Below, piece after piece: positions 24,612 through 32,554 of a stretch of DNA of 64,000 nucleotides. This DNA is from Halobacteriales archaeon QS_1_69_70 (lineage in GTDB: Archaea; Halobacteriota; Halobacteria; Halobacteriales; Haloarculaceae). The notes beneath the pieces were generated by a model that was not told the DNA's origin, ran no database searches, and was given only the letters and a program-made list of their open reading frames with translations. The position numbers and the translations under genes were made by a program. Position 1 is the first letter of the stretch. Each line of letters opens with the position of its first letter. Where the stretch lies: contig PXRI01000043.1 of the NCBI GenBank assembly GCA_003021005.1, forward strand, positions 102,559 to 166,558, in the 5' to 3' direction.

Positions 24612-25075
24612 CGATCGACCTCCAGCGGTTCGCCGCCGATGTACATCGCGTGCTCGGCGGGCCTCTCGGGGGTCTCGTGGTACTCCATGAGCTGGAACAG
24701 CGCGCCGGTCGGATTGCGCGGCGAGACGAACGCTTCCGTGTAGTATCCGTGGTCGGCGTAGTCGACGACGTCGACCCCGGTCGCTTCGATGGCGTCGACC
24801 ACCGCGTCGATGTCGGCGACCTCGAGGGTGACGTGGTGGAGGCCCGGGCCGTGTCGGTCGAGGAACGCCGCGATCTCGCCGTCCTCCTCGAGGGGTGTCA
24901 CCAGTTCGATCCTGGAGGCGTCCCCGAGCCGGTAGTAGACCCACCGGAACCGGCCCTCGGGGCCCTCGCGGTCGGCCAGCTTCTCGCACCCGAGCGCGAG
25001 CAGGATCGACTCGGCGTCCACGATGGACTCGACCGCGATGCCGACGTGGTCGACCCTGATGGGCGTATCGTGCAT
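24608..25075 (-). CDS. VOC family protein (methylmalonyl-CoA epimerase-like)
   Basis: A 155-residue vicinal-oxygen-chelate protein with two beta-alpha-beta-beta-beta modules. Metal ligands are expected in IRVDHVGIAVES (His), SRIELVTPL (Glu), GLHHVTLEV (His) and GALFQLMEYHE (Glu). This pattern fits methylmalonyl-CoA epimerase, which would help funnel propionyl-CoA type products; other acyl-CoA substrates are possible. It is coupled to paaI. Confidence 0.8.
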   Translation of the reverse strand: MHDTPIRVDHVGIAVESIVDAESILLALGCEKLADREGPEGRFRWVYYRLGDASRIELVTPLEEDGEIAAFLDRHGPGLHHVTLEVADIDAVVDAIEATGVDVVDYADHGYYTEAFVSPRNPTGALFQLMEYHETPERPAEHAMYIGGEPLEVDR

Positions 25076-25170
25076 GTGGCGGTCCACGCACCCCGGACGG
25101 GAAAACCCTGCCGCGCACTCGTCCACGGGGCGGAGCCGTCCGCGCGTGACTGCCGTCGACACCGCCCACA

Positions 25171-25178
25171 TTGAATAC
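25171..25178 (+). promoter_or_regulatory. TATA box of the M24 gene
   Basis: TTGAATAC lies 23-30 bases before the ATG at 25201, consistent with a leaderless transcript of the (now broken) M24 gene. Confidence 0.5.
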
Positions 25179-25200
25179 CCCGCTCCCGGAAGGCATCTCC

Positions 25201-26323
25201 ATGCACGAACGCGGCTTCATGGCGGGGACGCGCGGCACCCAGGCTGTCGACTGGGAGGAGCGCATCGACGTCACGCGGCTCCGCGAGGAGCGCTACGAGC
25301 GCGCGCTCGAACGGCTCCGGGACTCCTCGCTCGGCTCGATGCTGCTGGTGTCGGACCCCAACATCCGGTACGTCACCGGGCTGGCGATGACCGGGGGCAG
25401 CGGCGCCGACCACTACACCCTCCTGACCGAGGACGGCGACGTCGTCCACTGGGACACCGCCGACCACGCCTCGGTACGGCGTCGCGAACGAGACGATGGG
25501 CATCGACGTCGCCGATGCCGGGCTCGTCGAGCAGTTCGAAACGCACGGGGTCGATGTCGACACGAGCACCGCGAGCGAGCTGATGCTCGACGCCCGGACG
25601 GTCAAGAACCGTGACGAAATCGAGTGTCTCCGGATGGTCGCCGCCATCTGCGAGGCGGGCTTTCAGGCCATCGCCGACGGCGCCGCGCCCGGCCGCCGCG
25701 AGTCGGAGGTGTGGGGCGACGCCGTCCGGGAGCTGTGGCGCCACGGCGCGATGGTGCAGGGCGGCTACCTCACGAGCGGGCCGAACACATGGCCGAAGCA
25801 CCAGGCCAACACGACGGACCGCGTGATCCGGCCGAAGGACCTCGTGTACGCCGACTTCTACAACGTCGGCTACCTCGGCTACCGCTCCTGCTACTACCGG
25901 ACGTTCAGCATGGGCGAGCCGACCGACGCACAACGTGACGCCTACGAGACTGCCCGCGACAACCTCTACGACGTGCTCGAGCGCATCGAGCCCGGCGCCA
26001 CCACCGACGACGTCGCCGAGGCGTTCCCGGACATGGAGGGCGAGCACGCCGAGTTCTACGACGCCGACGAGCACTGGCAGCTGACGACCAACCACTGGGC
26101 CCACGGGCTCGGCCTCCAGCTGTACGAGGTCCCGCTCATATGGCGCGGGCTCTCGCCCGACCACCCCATCGAGATCGAGGCGGGGATGACGATGGCCGTC
26201 GAGACCCAGGAGCCGGCCGACCGCCAGGGCGTCCGCGTCGAGGAGATGGTCGTGGTCCGCGAGGACGGCGTCGAGATCTTGAGCGAGTGGCCGGTCGAGG
26301 AGATCACGCGCATCGACTACTGA
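25201..26323 (+). pseudogene. M24 family metallopeptidase (creatinase/Xaa-Pro type), internal deletion with frameshift
   Basis: Two-domain pita-bread hydrolase. The creatinase-like N-terminal domain begins MHERGFMAGTRGTQAVDW and includes SDPNIRYVTGLAMTGGS and VVHWDTADHAS. At about 25471 the frame shifts; the remainder, GVANETMGIDVADAGLVEQFE onward, is in another frame and runs normally to the end. The M24 domain has YADFYNVGYLG, TNHWAHGLGLQLYE and MTMAVETQE, so metal ligands appear kept. Compared with related proteins, about 40-45 residues of the N-terminal domain are missing at the break. Confidence 0.78.
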
Positions 26324-26408
26324 CCGGCCTCGTCATCGCGCCCGCGGGTCGGGCCTGGCGCCGGTTGCCCACCCGCACGGTTAAGTCCGCGCTGGGGCAG
26401 GGAGGGGT

Positions 26409-27410
26409 ATGGAGCTCGGGACGGGTCTGTTCACCTGCCAGCGGCGCCCCGACGACGAGCGGCCGACGGCCGAGATCTACGACGAGATGCTCGAGCTCGG
26501 TCGCGTGATCGACGACGCCGGCCTCGACAGCGCCTGGGTGTCCGAACACCACTTCCTCGATGACGAGTACCTCTCCGGTGTGACCCCCGCGCTGGGGGCG
26601 CTGTCCGCCGTCACCGAGGACGTCGAACTCGGTCCCTGCATCGCCTTGGCGCCGCTGTACGACGCAGTGCGGCTGGCGGAGGACATCGCGACCGTCGACC
26701 AGCTCGCCGACGGCCGGGCGACGCTCGGCTTGGCGATCGGCTCGAACCCGCGGGAGTTCGAGGCCTTCGGCGTCCCGACCGAGGAGCGCGTCGAGCGGTT
26801 GACCGACGCCGTCGCACTTGTCCGGGCCGCCTGGTCCCCCGGCCCGCTCGACTACGACCCGGCGTTCCACGACGTCGACCCCGACGTGACAGTGACGCCG
26901 AAGCCCGCCCACGACGTCCCGGTCATGCTCGGCGGCGCGGCGAAACCCGCCGTGCGCCGGGCGGCCCGGATCGGCGACGCCTGGTGTGCGCCGTCGGCGC
27001 TGTCGGTCGAGGGCGTCGGGAAGCGCGCCGAGGACATCGAGCGGGTCCGCGAGGCCGAGGACGTCGACGGGGACTTCCAGGTGTACGTCCTCCGGCACGG
27101 CTTCGTCGCCGACTCCCGCGAGGCGGCGTGGGACGCGATGAAGGACGGCTACTTCTTCCTCCAGCGACGCTACGAGGAGATCTTCTCCGGCGATTCGGTC
27201 GTGGAGCTGTCCGCCGACCGGAAAGCGGAGCTGAAAGAGCAGGCCATCTTCGGCACGCCGGCACAGGTCGCCGAGGAGCTGTCGGACTACCGGGAGGCGG
27301 TGGGCGAGGACGTCCACGTCATCCTCCGCACCTACCACCCCGGCATCGGGACCGACCGGATGGCCACCGCCATCCGGCGGCTCGGGAACGACGTGAAGCC
27401 GGCGCTGTAA
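26409..27410 (+). CDS. LLM class flavin-dependent oxidoreductase
   Basis: Luciferase-like monooxygenase of 333 residues with a TIM-barrel fold using FMN or F420. It has LDSAWVSEHHFLDDEYLSG (the active-site His region), VELGPCIALAPLYDAVRLAED, ADGRATLGLAIGSNPREFEAFGV and VPVMLGGAAKPAVRRAARIGD. Homologues oxidise small organic or sulfur compounds; its substrate is unknown. It is on the same strand as, and 85 bases after, the broken M24 gene. Confidence 0.87.
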   Translation: MELGTGLFTCQRRPDDERPTAEIYDEMLELGRVIDDAGLDSAWVSEHHFLDDEYLSGVTPALGALSAVTEDVELGPCIALAPLYDAVRLAEDIATVDQLADGRATLGLAIGSNPREFEAFGVPTEERVERLTDAVALVRAAWSPGPLDYDPAFHDVDPDVTVTPKPAHDVPVMLGGAAKPAVRRAARIGDAWCAPSALSVEGVGKRAEDIERVREAEDVDGDFQVYVLRHGFVADSREAAWDAMKDGYFFLQRRYEEIFSGDSVVELSADRKAELKEQAIFGTPAQVAEELSDYREAVGEDVHVILRTYHPGIGTDRMATAIRRLGNDVKPAL

Positions 27411-27584
27411 CGGGCCCAGTACAGGCGTCTAATGGCCACTCGCCGGCTCGACGGCGTCGGCGTCGGCCGTGTCGACGGCAGGTAGGTTCGGACGTTATCG
27501 CCGTCAAACGTCTGTAGCTCATCAGCAGTGCCTGTCAACCAGCTCACAATACCTATACGCAAGTGGAAGATAACATCATAATTC

Positions 27585-28040
27585 CTAGAGTAGGTACAGG
27601 ATAGATAGCAGAAATAGTAGTCCGGCGGCTGCAAAGACGATTAAATTATTATGATCGACGGGACGGTTGTCTCGTTTAGTTAATACAACACCGATCAGGT
27701 GACCTGTAAGGCCCAACATCCATCCAGCTGTGACAGCTATAAATAATTTATAGTATAATTCAGGACCTAAATAAAGTTCTGTTGTTGGTCCCCAGAATCC
27801 AAGTATGGGTGTCGGCGATAGGAGAAGTGTCAATACCAAACTTTCGTTATAATATGCCTGAGCCGCCATAACGGGGATTATTAGTAGGAGCATGAATGCT
27901 CCCAATATTAGTTGCTGGCCCGCGTAGCCATTTAACCAGAAGCCAGCGAAAAACATACCAATAAAAAGGAGAATAAAGATTGCAGCTCTGGGATTCAAAA
28001 CTCCAATGGATTCTGGGCCGCTGTTATTGTGGGTTTTCAT
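27585..28040 (-). CDS. AT-rich orphan multi-pass membrane protein
   Basis: A 151-residue protein I do not recognise. Hydrophobic segments near residues 18-38 (AAIFILLFIGMFFAGFW), 44-60, 66-80, 96-118 and 133-151 suggest four or five membrane helices. The gene and its flanks (about 27540-28110) are far more AT-rich than everything around it and use codons such as ATA, TTA and AAT that are rare elsewhere in the window. This points to recent acquisition. It has no operon partner. Confidence 0.65.
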   Translation of the reverse strand: MKTHNNSGPESIGVLNPRAAIFILLFIGMFFAGFWLNGYAGQQLILGAFMLLLIIPVMAAQAYYNESLVLTLLLSPTPILGFWGPTTELYLGPELYYKLFIAVTAGWMLGLTGHLIGVVLTKRDNRPVDHNNLIVFAAAGLLFLLSILYLL

Positions 28041-28217
28041 GACTTAATTAGCAATAGTCCGAAGACAAAAACTTTATGACCCGGAGTAAATCACAAGGTA
28101 TTCGGCAAGGTGACAAGGAACAGTCTCCTACGGGCTAAGATGCCGGGGGCACACACTTAATCTACTGTCCGCCAGCGTCGACTTACCGCTTCGCGCGAGT
28201 CCGGCCCCCCGAACACG

Positions 28218-28607
28218 TCAGTCCCCCGTCTTGTAGACGCCGCGGGCGGTCGCCAGGTGGGTGTCGTCGTCGGCGCCGTAGACGTCGACGTCGACGGTGC
28301 CGACGTCGCCGACCTCGCCGACCACGTCGGCCTCCGCGCGGATGTCGCCGCCGGCGGCGTCGAGATAGTCGATGCGCATGTCGATCGTCGGGACGGGCTG
28401 GTCGACCACGGACACGAGCGCAGCGCCGCCGACGGTGTCCGCCAACGTGAACGTCACGCCGCCGTGGGCCATCACGCGGTCCGCGTTCCAGGACAGCTCC
28501 TCGCGCATCTCGAGGTAGCCCTCGGCGTGGCCGTCGGCCGCCTCGGTCACGTCGACGCCGAGCATGTCCGCGAACGGCATCCCCTCGAAGAACGCCTCGA
28601 TGTCCAT
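28218..28607 (-). CDS. PaaI family thioesterase (second copy)
   Basis: Hotdog thioesterase of 129 residues. The motif NADRVMAHGGVTFTLADTVG contains the His-Gly-Gly turn and the catalytic Asp of PaaI-like enzymes. IDMRIDYLDAAGGDIRAEADV is the second strand block. It is only distantly similar to the thioesterase at 24192-24611. It is followed on the same strand by an HD-domain gene; its own promoter was not identified. Confidence 0.85.
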   Translation of the reverse strand: MDIEAFFEGMPFADMLGVDVTEAADGHAEGYLEMREELSWNADRVMAHGGVTFTLADTVGGAALVSVVDQPVPTIDMRIDYLDAAGGDIRAEADVVGEVGDVGTVDVDVYGADDDTHLATARGVYKTGD

Positions 28608-28686
28608 AGCCGGCGGTTCGCCCGTCCGGCAATTAAAGGTCGCGCCCCGCGATGCCCTGGGCGGCCGCCGGCGTGCCGGCCCCGCG

Positions 28687-29277
28687 TCAGTCCTGGGTCT
28701 GGCTGTACTCCTGGACCCACTCCTGGAGCGTGATGCCCATCGTCGACTGGGTGATGGCGTTGCTGGAGGCGGCGTTGGCGCTCTTTACGAGTTCCGCCTC
28801 CAGGGTTCTGGACGGGACCTCGCCGATGAAGTGGGGGATGGCGCGCTGGACGGCGACCGGGCAGCCCACCTCGTGGGCCAGCGCGTAGCCGGACAGCGAG
28901 TGGGGCACCTCGTCAGTCGCGTACCGGGGGTCGGGCTCCGTGAGGAGGTCGTCGTCGACGTGGGCGACGTACTCGTAGCACTTCCCGACGTCGTGCAGCA
29001 GCGCGGCTGCGAGTGCGACGTCCAGGTCGGGGTCGGCGCCGTGGAACTCCCGCTGGGTTCGGGCGGCGTCGCGGGCGATCCGGGCGACGCCGCGGACGTG
29101 TTCGACGTTCGAAACCTCGTGGATGTTCCAGGCGTAGGGGACGTCCGTGACGTCGCGCCACCCGCCGCGCTCGAGACCCAGCGTCCATGCCTCGACCACG
29201 CAGTCGCGAATGTCGGCGTCGTCGATCCACTCCAGTTCCGGCAGCGCCTCCCGGACCTGGGTTTCGTGGTCGCACAT
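28687..29277 (-). CDS. HD domain-containing metal-dependent phosphohydrolase
   Basis: A 196-residue protein with the HD motif: the first His in VEHVRGVARIARDAA, HD in AALLHDVGKCYEY and a later Asp. Family members hydrolyse nucleotides or cyclic nucleotides. HSLSGYALAHEVGCPVAVQRAI resembles the later metal and substrate region. The EthD gene lies just upstream with a gap of only two bases, suggesting one transcript. Substrate unknown. Confidence 0.82.
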   Translation of the reverse strand: MCDHETQVREALPELEWIDDADIRDCVVEAWTLGLERGGWRDVTDVPYAWNIHEVSNVEHVRGVARIARDAARTQREFHGADPDLDVALAAALLHDVGKCYEYVAHVDDDLLTEPDPRYATDEVPHSLSGYALAHEVGCPVAVQRAIPHFIGEVPSRTLEAELVKSANAASSNAITQSTMGITLQEWVQEYSQTQD

Positions 29278-29279
29278 AG

Positions 29280-29591
29280 TCAGGTATCGTTCTTCACGAC
29301 GCGTTCCCGGCCGATGAACCGGGGGCGCTCGTCGATGGCGAGGAAGTTGTCCACGTCCTCGCGAGCCTTCGCCGCCACCTCCCGCGTCGGGTCGTAATCC
29401 CGCGACCCCGGACTCCCCAACGCGGCGTACAGATCATGCAGCGACTCGAAGTACAGTTCGGCAACGCCGTCAAACTCCGCGTTGTCGGGGTCCGTGGGGA
29501 GGACGGTGGTGTACTTGACGACGCCCTCGATGTCGCGGGCGATGGGCGTGTGGTTGGTCTGCCAGTAGTCGACGAACGCCTCGTGGGTCAT
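29280..29591 (-). CDS. EthD domain protein, downstream tandem copy (lost normal N-terminus)
   Basis: EthD-like dimeric alpha-beta barrel protein, 103 residues from the ATG at 29591. It has YWQTNHTPIARDIEGVVKY, ELYFESLHDLYAALGSPGSR and ends NFLAIDERPRFIGRERVVKNDT, probably the ancestral C-terminus. The normal N-terminal strand (YKHVALLVRQPD in the other copy) is replaced by unrelated sequence, so the frame opens only at MTHEAF. It precedes the HD gene with a two-base gap. Confidence 0.6.
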   Translation of the reverse strand: MTHEAFVDYWQTNHTPIARDIEGVVKYTTVLPTDPDNAEFDGVAELYFESLHDLYAALGSPGSRDYDPTREVAAKAREDVDNFLAIDERPRFIGRERVVKNDT

Positions 29592-29955
29592 TGTCACCGG
29601 ACGCCGTCCGGGTGCCCGTGGAGCTTCGCTCCACTCTGTCACTGTCGACGGCGTCCCGCTGGACGGTCTCCTCGCCGATGAACCGCGGCCGCTCGTCGAT
29701 GGCGAGGAAGTTGTCCACGTCCTCGCGAGCCTTCGCCGCCACCTCCCGCGTCGGGTCGTAATCCCGCGACCCCGGACTCCCCAGCGCCCCGTGCAGATCA
29801 TCCAGCGACTCGAAGTACAGCTCCGCGATGCCGTCGAACTCCGCGTTGTCGGGGTCAGCCGGCAGCACCTGGTTGTACCGGACGACCCCCTCGATGTCTC
29901 TCGCGATCGGCGTGTGGGTCGTCTGCCAGTGCTCGACGAACTCCGAGTGGGACAT
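29311..29955 (-). repeat. Tandem duplication of the EthD coding region
   Basis: Two direct copies, 29311-29591 and 29675-29955, are aligned at a constant offset of 364 bases with no indels. A stretch of about 90 bases (from CTCGTCGATGGCGAGG to GACTCCCCA) is identical, while the remainder has scattered, mostly third-position differences. The perfect block suggests recent gene conversion on an older duplication. Confidence 0.85.
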
Positions 29956-29994
29956 GTCCGGCTGTCGCACCAGCAAGGCGACGTGTTTGTACAT
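29470..29994 (-). CDS. EthD domain protein, upstream tandem copy (lost normal C-terminus)
   Basis: First copy of the EthD gene. It starts properly with MYKHVALLVRQPDMSHSEF and carries EHWQTTHTPIARDIEGVVRY through NFLAIDERPRFIGEETV. The ancestral stop is missing, and the frame runs on for about 70 residues of low-complexity Arg-rich sequence read out of frame through the second copy. The functional domain is probably intact; the tail is likely junk. EthD-like proteins often accompany oxidative degradation genes. Confidence 0.6.
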   Translation of the reverse strand: MYKHVALLVRQPDMSHSEFVEHWQTTHTPIARDIEGVVRYNQVLPADPDNAEFDGIAELYFESLDDLHGALGSPGSRDYDPTREVAAKAREDVDNFLAIDERPRFIGEETVQRDAVDSDRVERSSTGTRTASGDNDPRGVRRLLADQPHAHRPRHRGRRQVHHRPPHGPRQRGV

Positions 29995-30150
29995 GCTCGG
30001 CGGGTTCCGGTGGCGCGGAGATAAATCCACGGCCGAGGCCGGGCCGGGCTCCGGGCGTCTCGAACTGGCCGGCGGCGGCCAGTGTCACGCCGAGATGCAT
30101 CGTGCGGTTCGGCACAACGCCTAAGGGTCGCTCCGCCGGATTTCCGGGGC

Positions 30151-31512
30151 ATGGAGGCGCACAATCCGGCGACCGGCGAACGGGTTGGAACCTATGAGGC
30201 GGACGACGACGCGGCAGCCGAGGCGGCTCTCGACGCCGCCGTCGAGGCGTTCGCGTCCTGGCGGGACCGGCCGATCACCGAGCGGGAGGAACTGCTCGCG
30301 TCCGCTGCTGACGTCCTCCGGGACAACACGCGCCGCTATGCGGAGACGATGACCGAGGAGATGGGCAAGCCCATCGACGAGGCCGTCGCCGAGGTCGAGA
30401 AGTGCGCGTGGGCCTGTGACCACTACGCGGAGTATGCCGGCGCCTACCTCGCGGCCGAGACCCACCCGAGCCCGCCGGGGACGGAGGTCCGGACGCTCTA
30501 CGACCCGCTCGGGCCGGTGCTGGCCGTGATGCCGTGGAACTTCCCGTACTGGCAGGTGATCCGCTTCGCCGCCCCGTACCTCACCGCCGGCAACGTGGGG
30601 CTACTGAAGCACGCCTCGAACGTCCCCGGGTGTGCGACGGCGCTGGAGGAGGTGTTCCGGGAGGCAGGCTACCCCGAGGGCGTCTTCCAGACGCTTCTGA
30701 TCGAGTCCGACCAGGTCGAGGACGTCCTCGCCGACGACCGGGTGCGGGCGGCGACGCTGACCGGGAGCGGGCCGGCCGGCCGCGCCGTCGCCGAGACCGC
30801 CGGCGCGAACCTGAAGAAGACGGTGCTCGAACTCGGCGGCAGCGACCCCTTCGTCGTCCTCGAGGACGCCGACCTGGACGCCGCCGTCGACACCGGCGTC
30901 CTCGCGCGCACCCAGAACGGCGGCCAGTCCTGCATCGCGGCCAAGCGGTTCGTCGTCCACACCGAGGTCTACGACGAGTACGTCGACCGCCTGGTCGACG
31001 CCTTCGAGGCCCTCACCGTCGGCGACCCGATGGCCGAGGACACCGACGTCGGCCCGCAGGCCGACCCTGACCTCATGGCGGACCTCCACGAGCAGGTCGA
31101 ATCGAGCGTCGACGCCGGCGCGTCGGTACTGACGGGCGGCGAACCGCTGGACCGCGAGGGCGCCTACTACCCGCCCACGGTGCTGACCGACGTCCCCGAG
31201 GGGTGTCCCACCGACGACGAGGAGACGTTCGGCCCGGTGGCGGCCGTCTACGAGGTCGCGAATGAACGGGAGGCGGTCGCGAAAGCCAACGACACGCGGT
31301 TCGGGCTCGGGGCGAGCCTCTGGACCGAGGACCGGGACCGGGGACGGCGGCTCGCCCGCGAGATCGACGCCGGCTGCGTCTACGTCAACGAGATGACGAA
31401 GTCCGACCCGCGGGTCCCGTTCGGCGGCGTCGAGGACTCCGGCTACGGCCGGGAGCTGTCCGGTGCCGGCATCCGGGAGTTCGTCAACCGGAAAACGGTC
31501 TGGGTGGAGTGA
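30151..31512 (+). CDS. NAD(P)-dependent aldehyde dehydrogenase (succinate-semialdehyde type)
   Basis: ALDH-superfamily enzyme of 453 residues. MPWNFPYWQVIRF is the cofactor motif, the general-base Glu227 is in TVLELGGSDPF and the catalytic Cys261 is in NGGQSCIAAKRF. FGPVAAVYEV and PFGGVEDSGYGRELS complete the family pattern. The closest family by motif is succinate-semialdehyde dehydrogenase, but aromatic or ring-cleavage aldehydes are possible given the neighbourhood. The ATG at 30151 fits the family start (EAHNPATGE). Confidence 0.87.
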   Translation: MEAHNPATGERVGTYEADDDAAAEAALDAAVEAFASWRDRPITEREELLASAADVLRDNTRRYAETMTEEMGKPIDEAVAEVEKCAWACDHYAEYAGAYLAAETHPSPPGTEVRTLYDPLGPVLAVMPWNFPYWQVIRFAAPYLTAGNVGLLKHASNVPGCATALEEVFREAGYPEGVFQTLLIESDQVEDVLADDRVRAATLTGSGPAGRAVAETAGANLKKTVLELGGSDPFVVLEDADLDAAVDTGVLARTQNGGQSCIAAKRFVVHTEVYDEYVDRLVDAFEALTVGDPMAEDTDVGPQADPDLMADLHEQVESSVDAGASVLTGGEPLDREGAYYPPTVLTDVPEGCPTDDEETFGPVAAVYEVANEREAVAKANDTRFGLGASLWTEDRDRGRRLAREIDAGCVYVNEMTKSDPRVPFGGVEDSGYGRELSGAGIREFVNRKTVWVE

Positions 31513-31709
31513 GGACGGACGGAGGCGTATCGAACACGAACCGGACCTTCGACCGGTCCAACCTGCGGGCTTGGCTGTTTGCATTACTCGCTGGTCGCTT
31601 GCTCACCGCTCACTCCGTTGGCGCCTCGCTACTACCCGCTGCGCTCCTCGCGCCGCGGCGGTACGTGCGTCGGCCGGACGGGATCGACCGGTCAGGCGAC
31701 CTCCGCTTT

Positions 31710-32082
31710 TAAGATAATTTTTGAATATTTTCAAGGGATCCGGTCCGGTCGGTTGCGTACTCACCTTCCGGCGGTAACTTCGAAGACATCCCGAATGACG
31801 GCACAGAATGCTTCGGTCGACGAGACCAATCGGCGAGGTAAAACCCACGCGATCATTCGCTGTCCTCGTAGCGCGGTTTCGAGGGTGTGAGTCCGCCAAC
31901 TCCGCCGACGATTCACCTTTCCGCCTACCGCACGCCGGTTGGGAAGTGGCATATGCGGCTTCGCCGAGCGTGGACCCACGGTAGAGATATTCTGATGAAA
32001 CCCATTCGCCGAACCACCTCCGGGTGTCGGTCGATCTCCGTTCCGATCAGTCCCGCGGATGAAATATTCAAATATTTTCTTA
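31710..32082. mobile_element. Candidate MITE-like element with 21-base terminal inverted repeats
   Basis: The left end 31710-31730 (TAAGATAATTTTTGAATATT...) and the reverse complement of 32062-32082 (TAAGAAAATATTTGAATATT...) agree at 19 of 21 positions. The repeats are very AT-rich in a GC-rich genome and bound 373 bases without a transposase. A non-autonomous transposable element is the simplest reading; paired promoters or a structured RNA are alternatives. Confidence 0.45.
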
Positions 32083-32313
32083 ATTACCATACCGCAGGTT
32101 GATATTCTGGCTGCCGCCGGCCACCCCGCCCGTCGCGCCCTTCGAGGCCACGAGGCCAGTGCCGCGACCGCAACCCCCCCAGCCCACGACCTCACCCTTA
32201 CTTCGCTCGGCGTTGGGAGTCCCTCGCCGGCAGAAACCGACCGCCCTCGCGGTCGCTAGTGGCGGTCGACACGCGCATACGCCCGGCCACTCATTCAATT
32301 CCCCTGGTGGACT

Positions 32314-32427
32314 GAAAGGGCGAGGCGCGGTCGCGCCGGAGGGGAGTCGCTCTATGGGCTCTATCCGAGCGAACGCATGTGAGCGAGGATATCCCGCAGA
32401 GCGACCGCGAGCGCGCCGAGGGCTTTC
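32314..32427. repeat. Large imperfect hairpin element
   Basis: The left arm starting GAAAGGGCGAGGCGCGGTCGC (32314) is complementary, with small bulges, to the right arm GCGACCGCGAG...GGGCTTTC (32401-32427). Inside lies a second stem TATCC/GGATA (32362-32366 with 32387-32391). Similar intergenic hairpins are common in haloarchaeal genomes; function unknown. Confidence 0.5.
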
Positions 32428-32554
32428 GAGGCTGTAGCGGTTGTTTCATTCGGTTAGACTGTGTGTCCTGGCGACCGCAAGCGTGTCGAGGGGGTTTCGA
32501 GGTCACGTCATCTGTCGGCGACCGGTTCCTCCCACTTCCAGAGTGCTATCCATA

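Larger units (their letters stand above)
31513..32554. other. Gene-poor kilobase with AT-rich inverted repeats
   Basis: I see no convincing gene here. It contains an inverted-repeat pair at 31710 and 32082, a structured element at 32314-32427 and otherwise mixed-composition DNA. Short frames exist on both strands but lack homology and codon bias. Confidence 0.6.

Noticed and set aside
31761..32195. Minus-strand 144-codon ORF within the inverted-repeat element as a transposase
   Set aside because: Arg-rich composition, no DDE or other transposase motifs and no codon bias.
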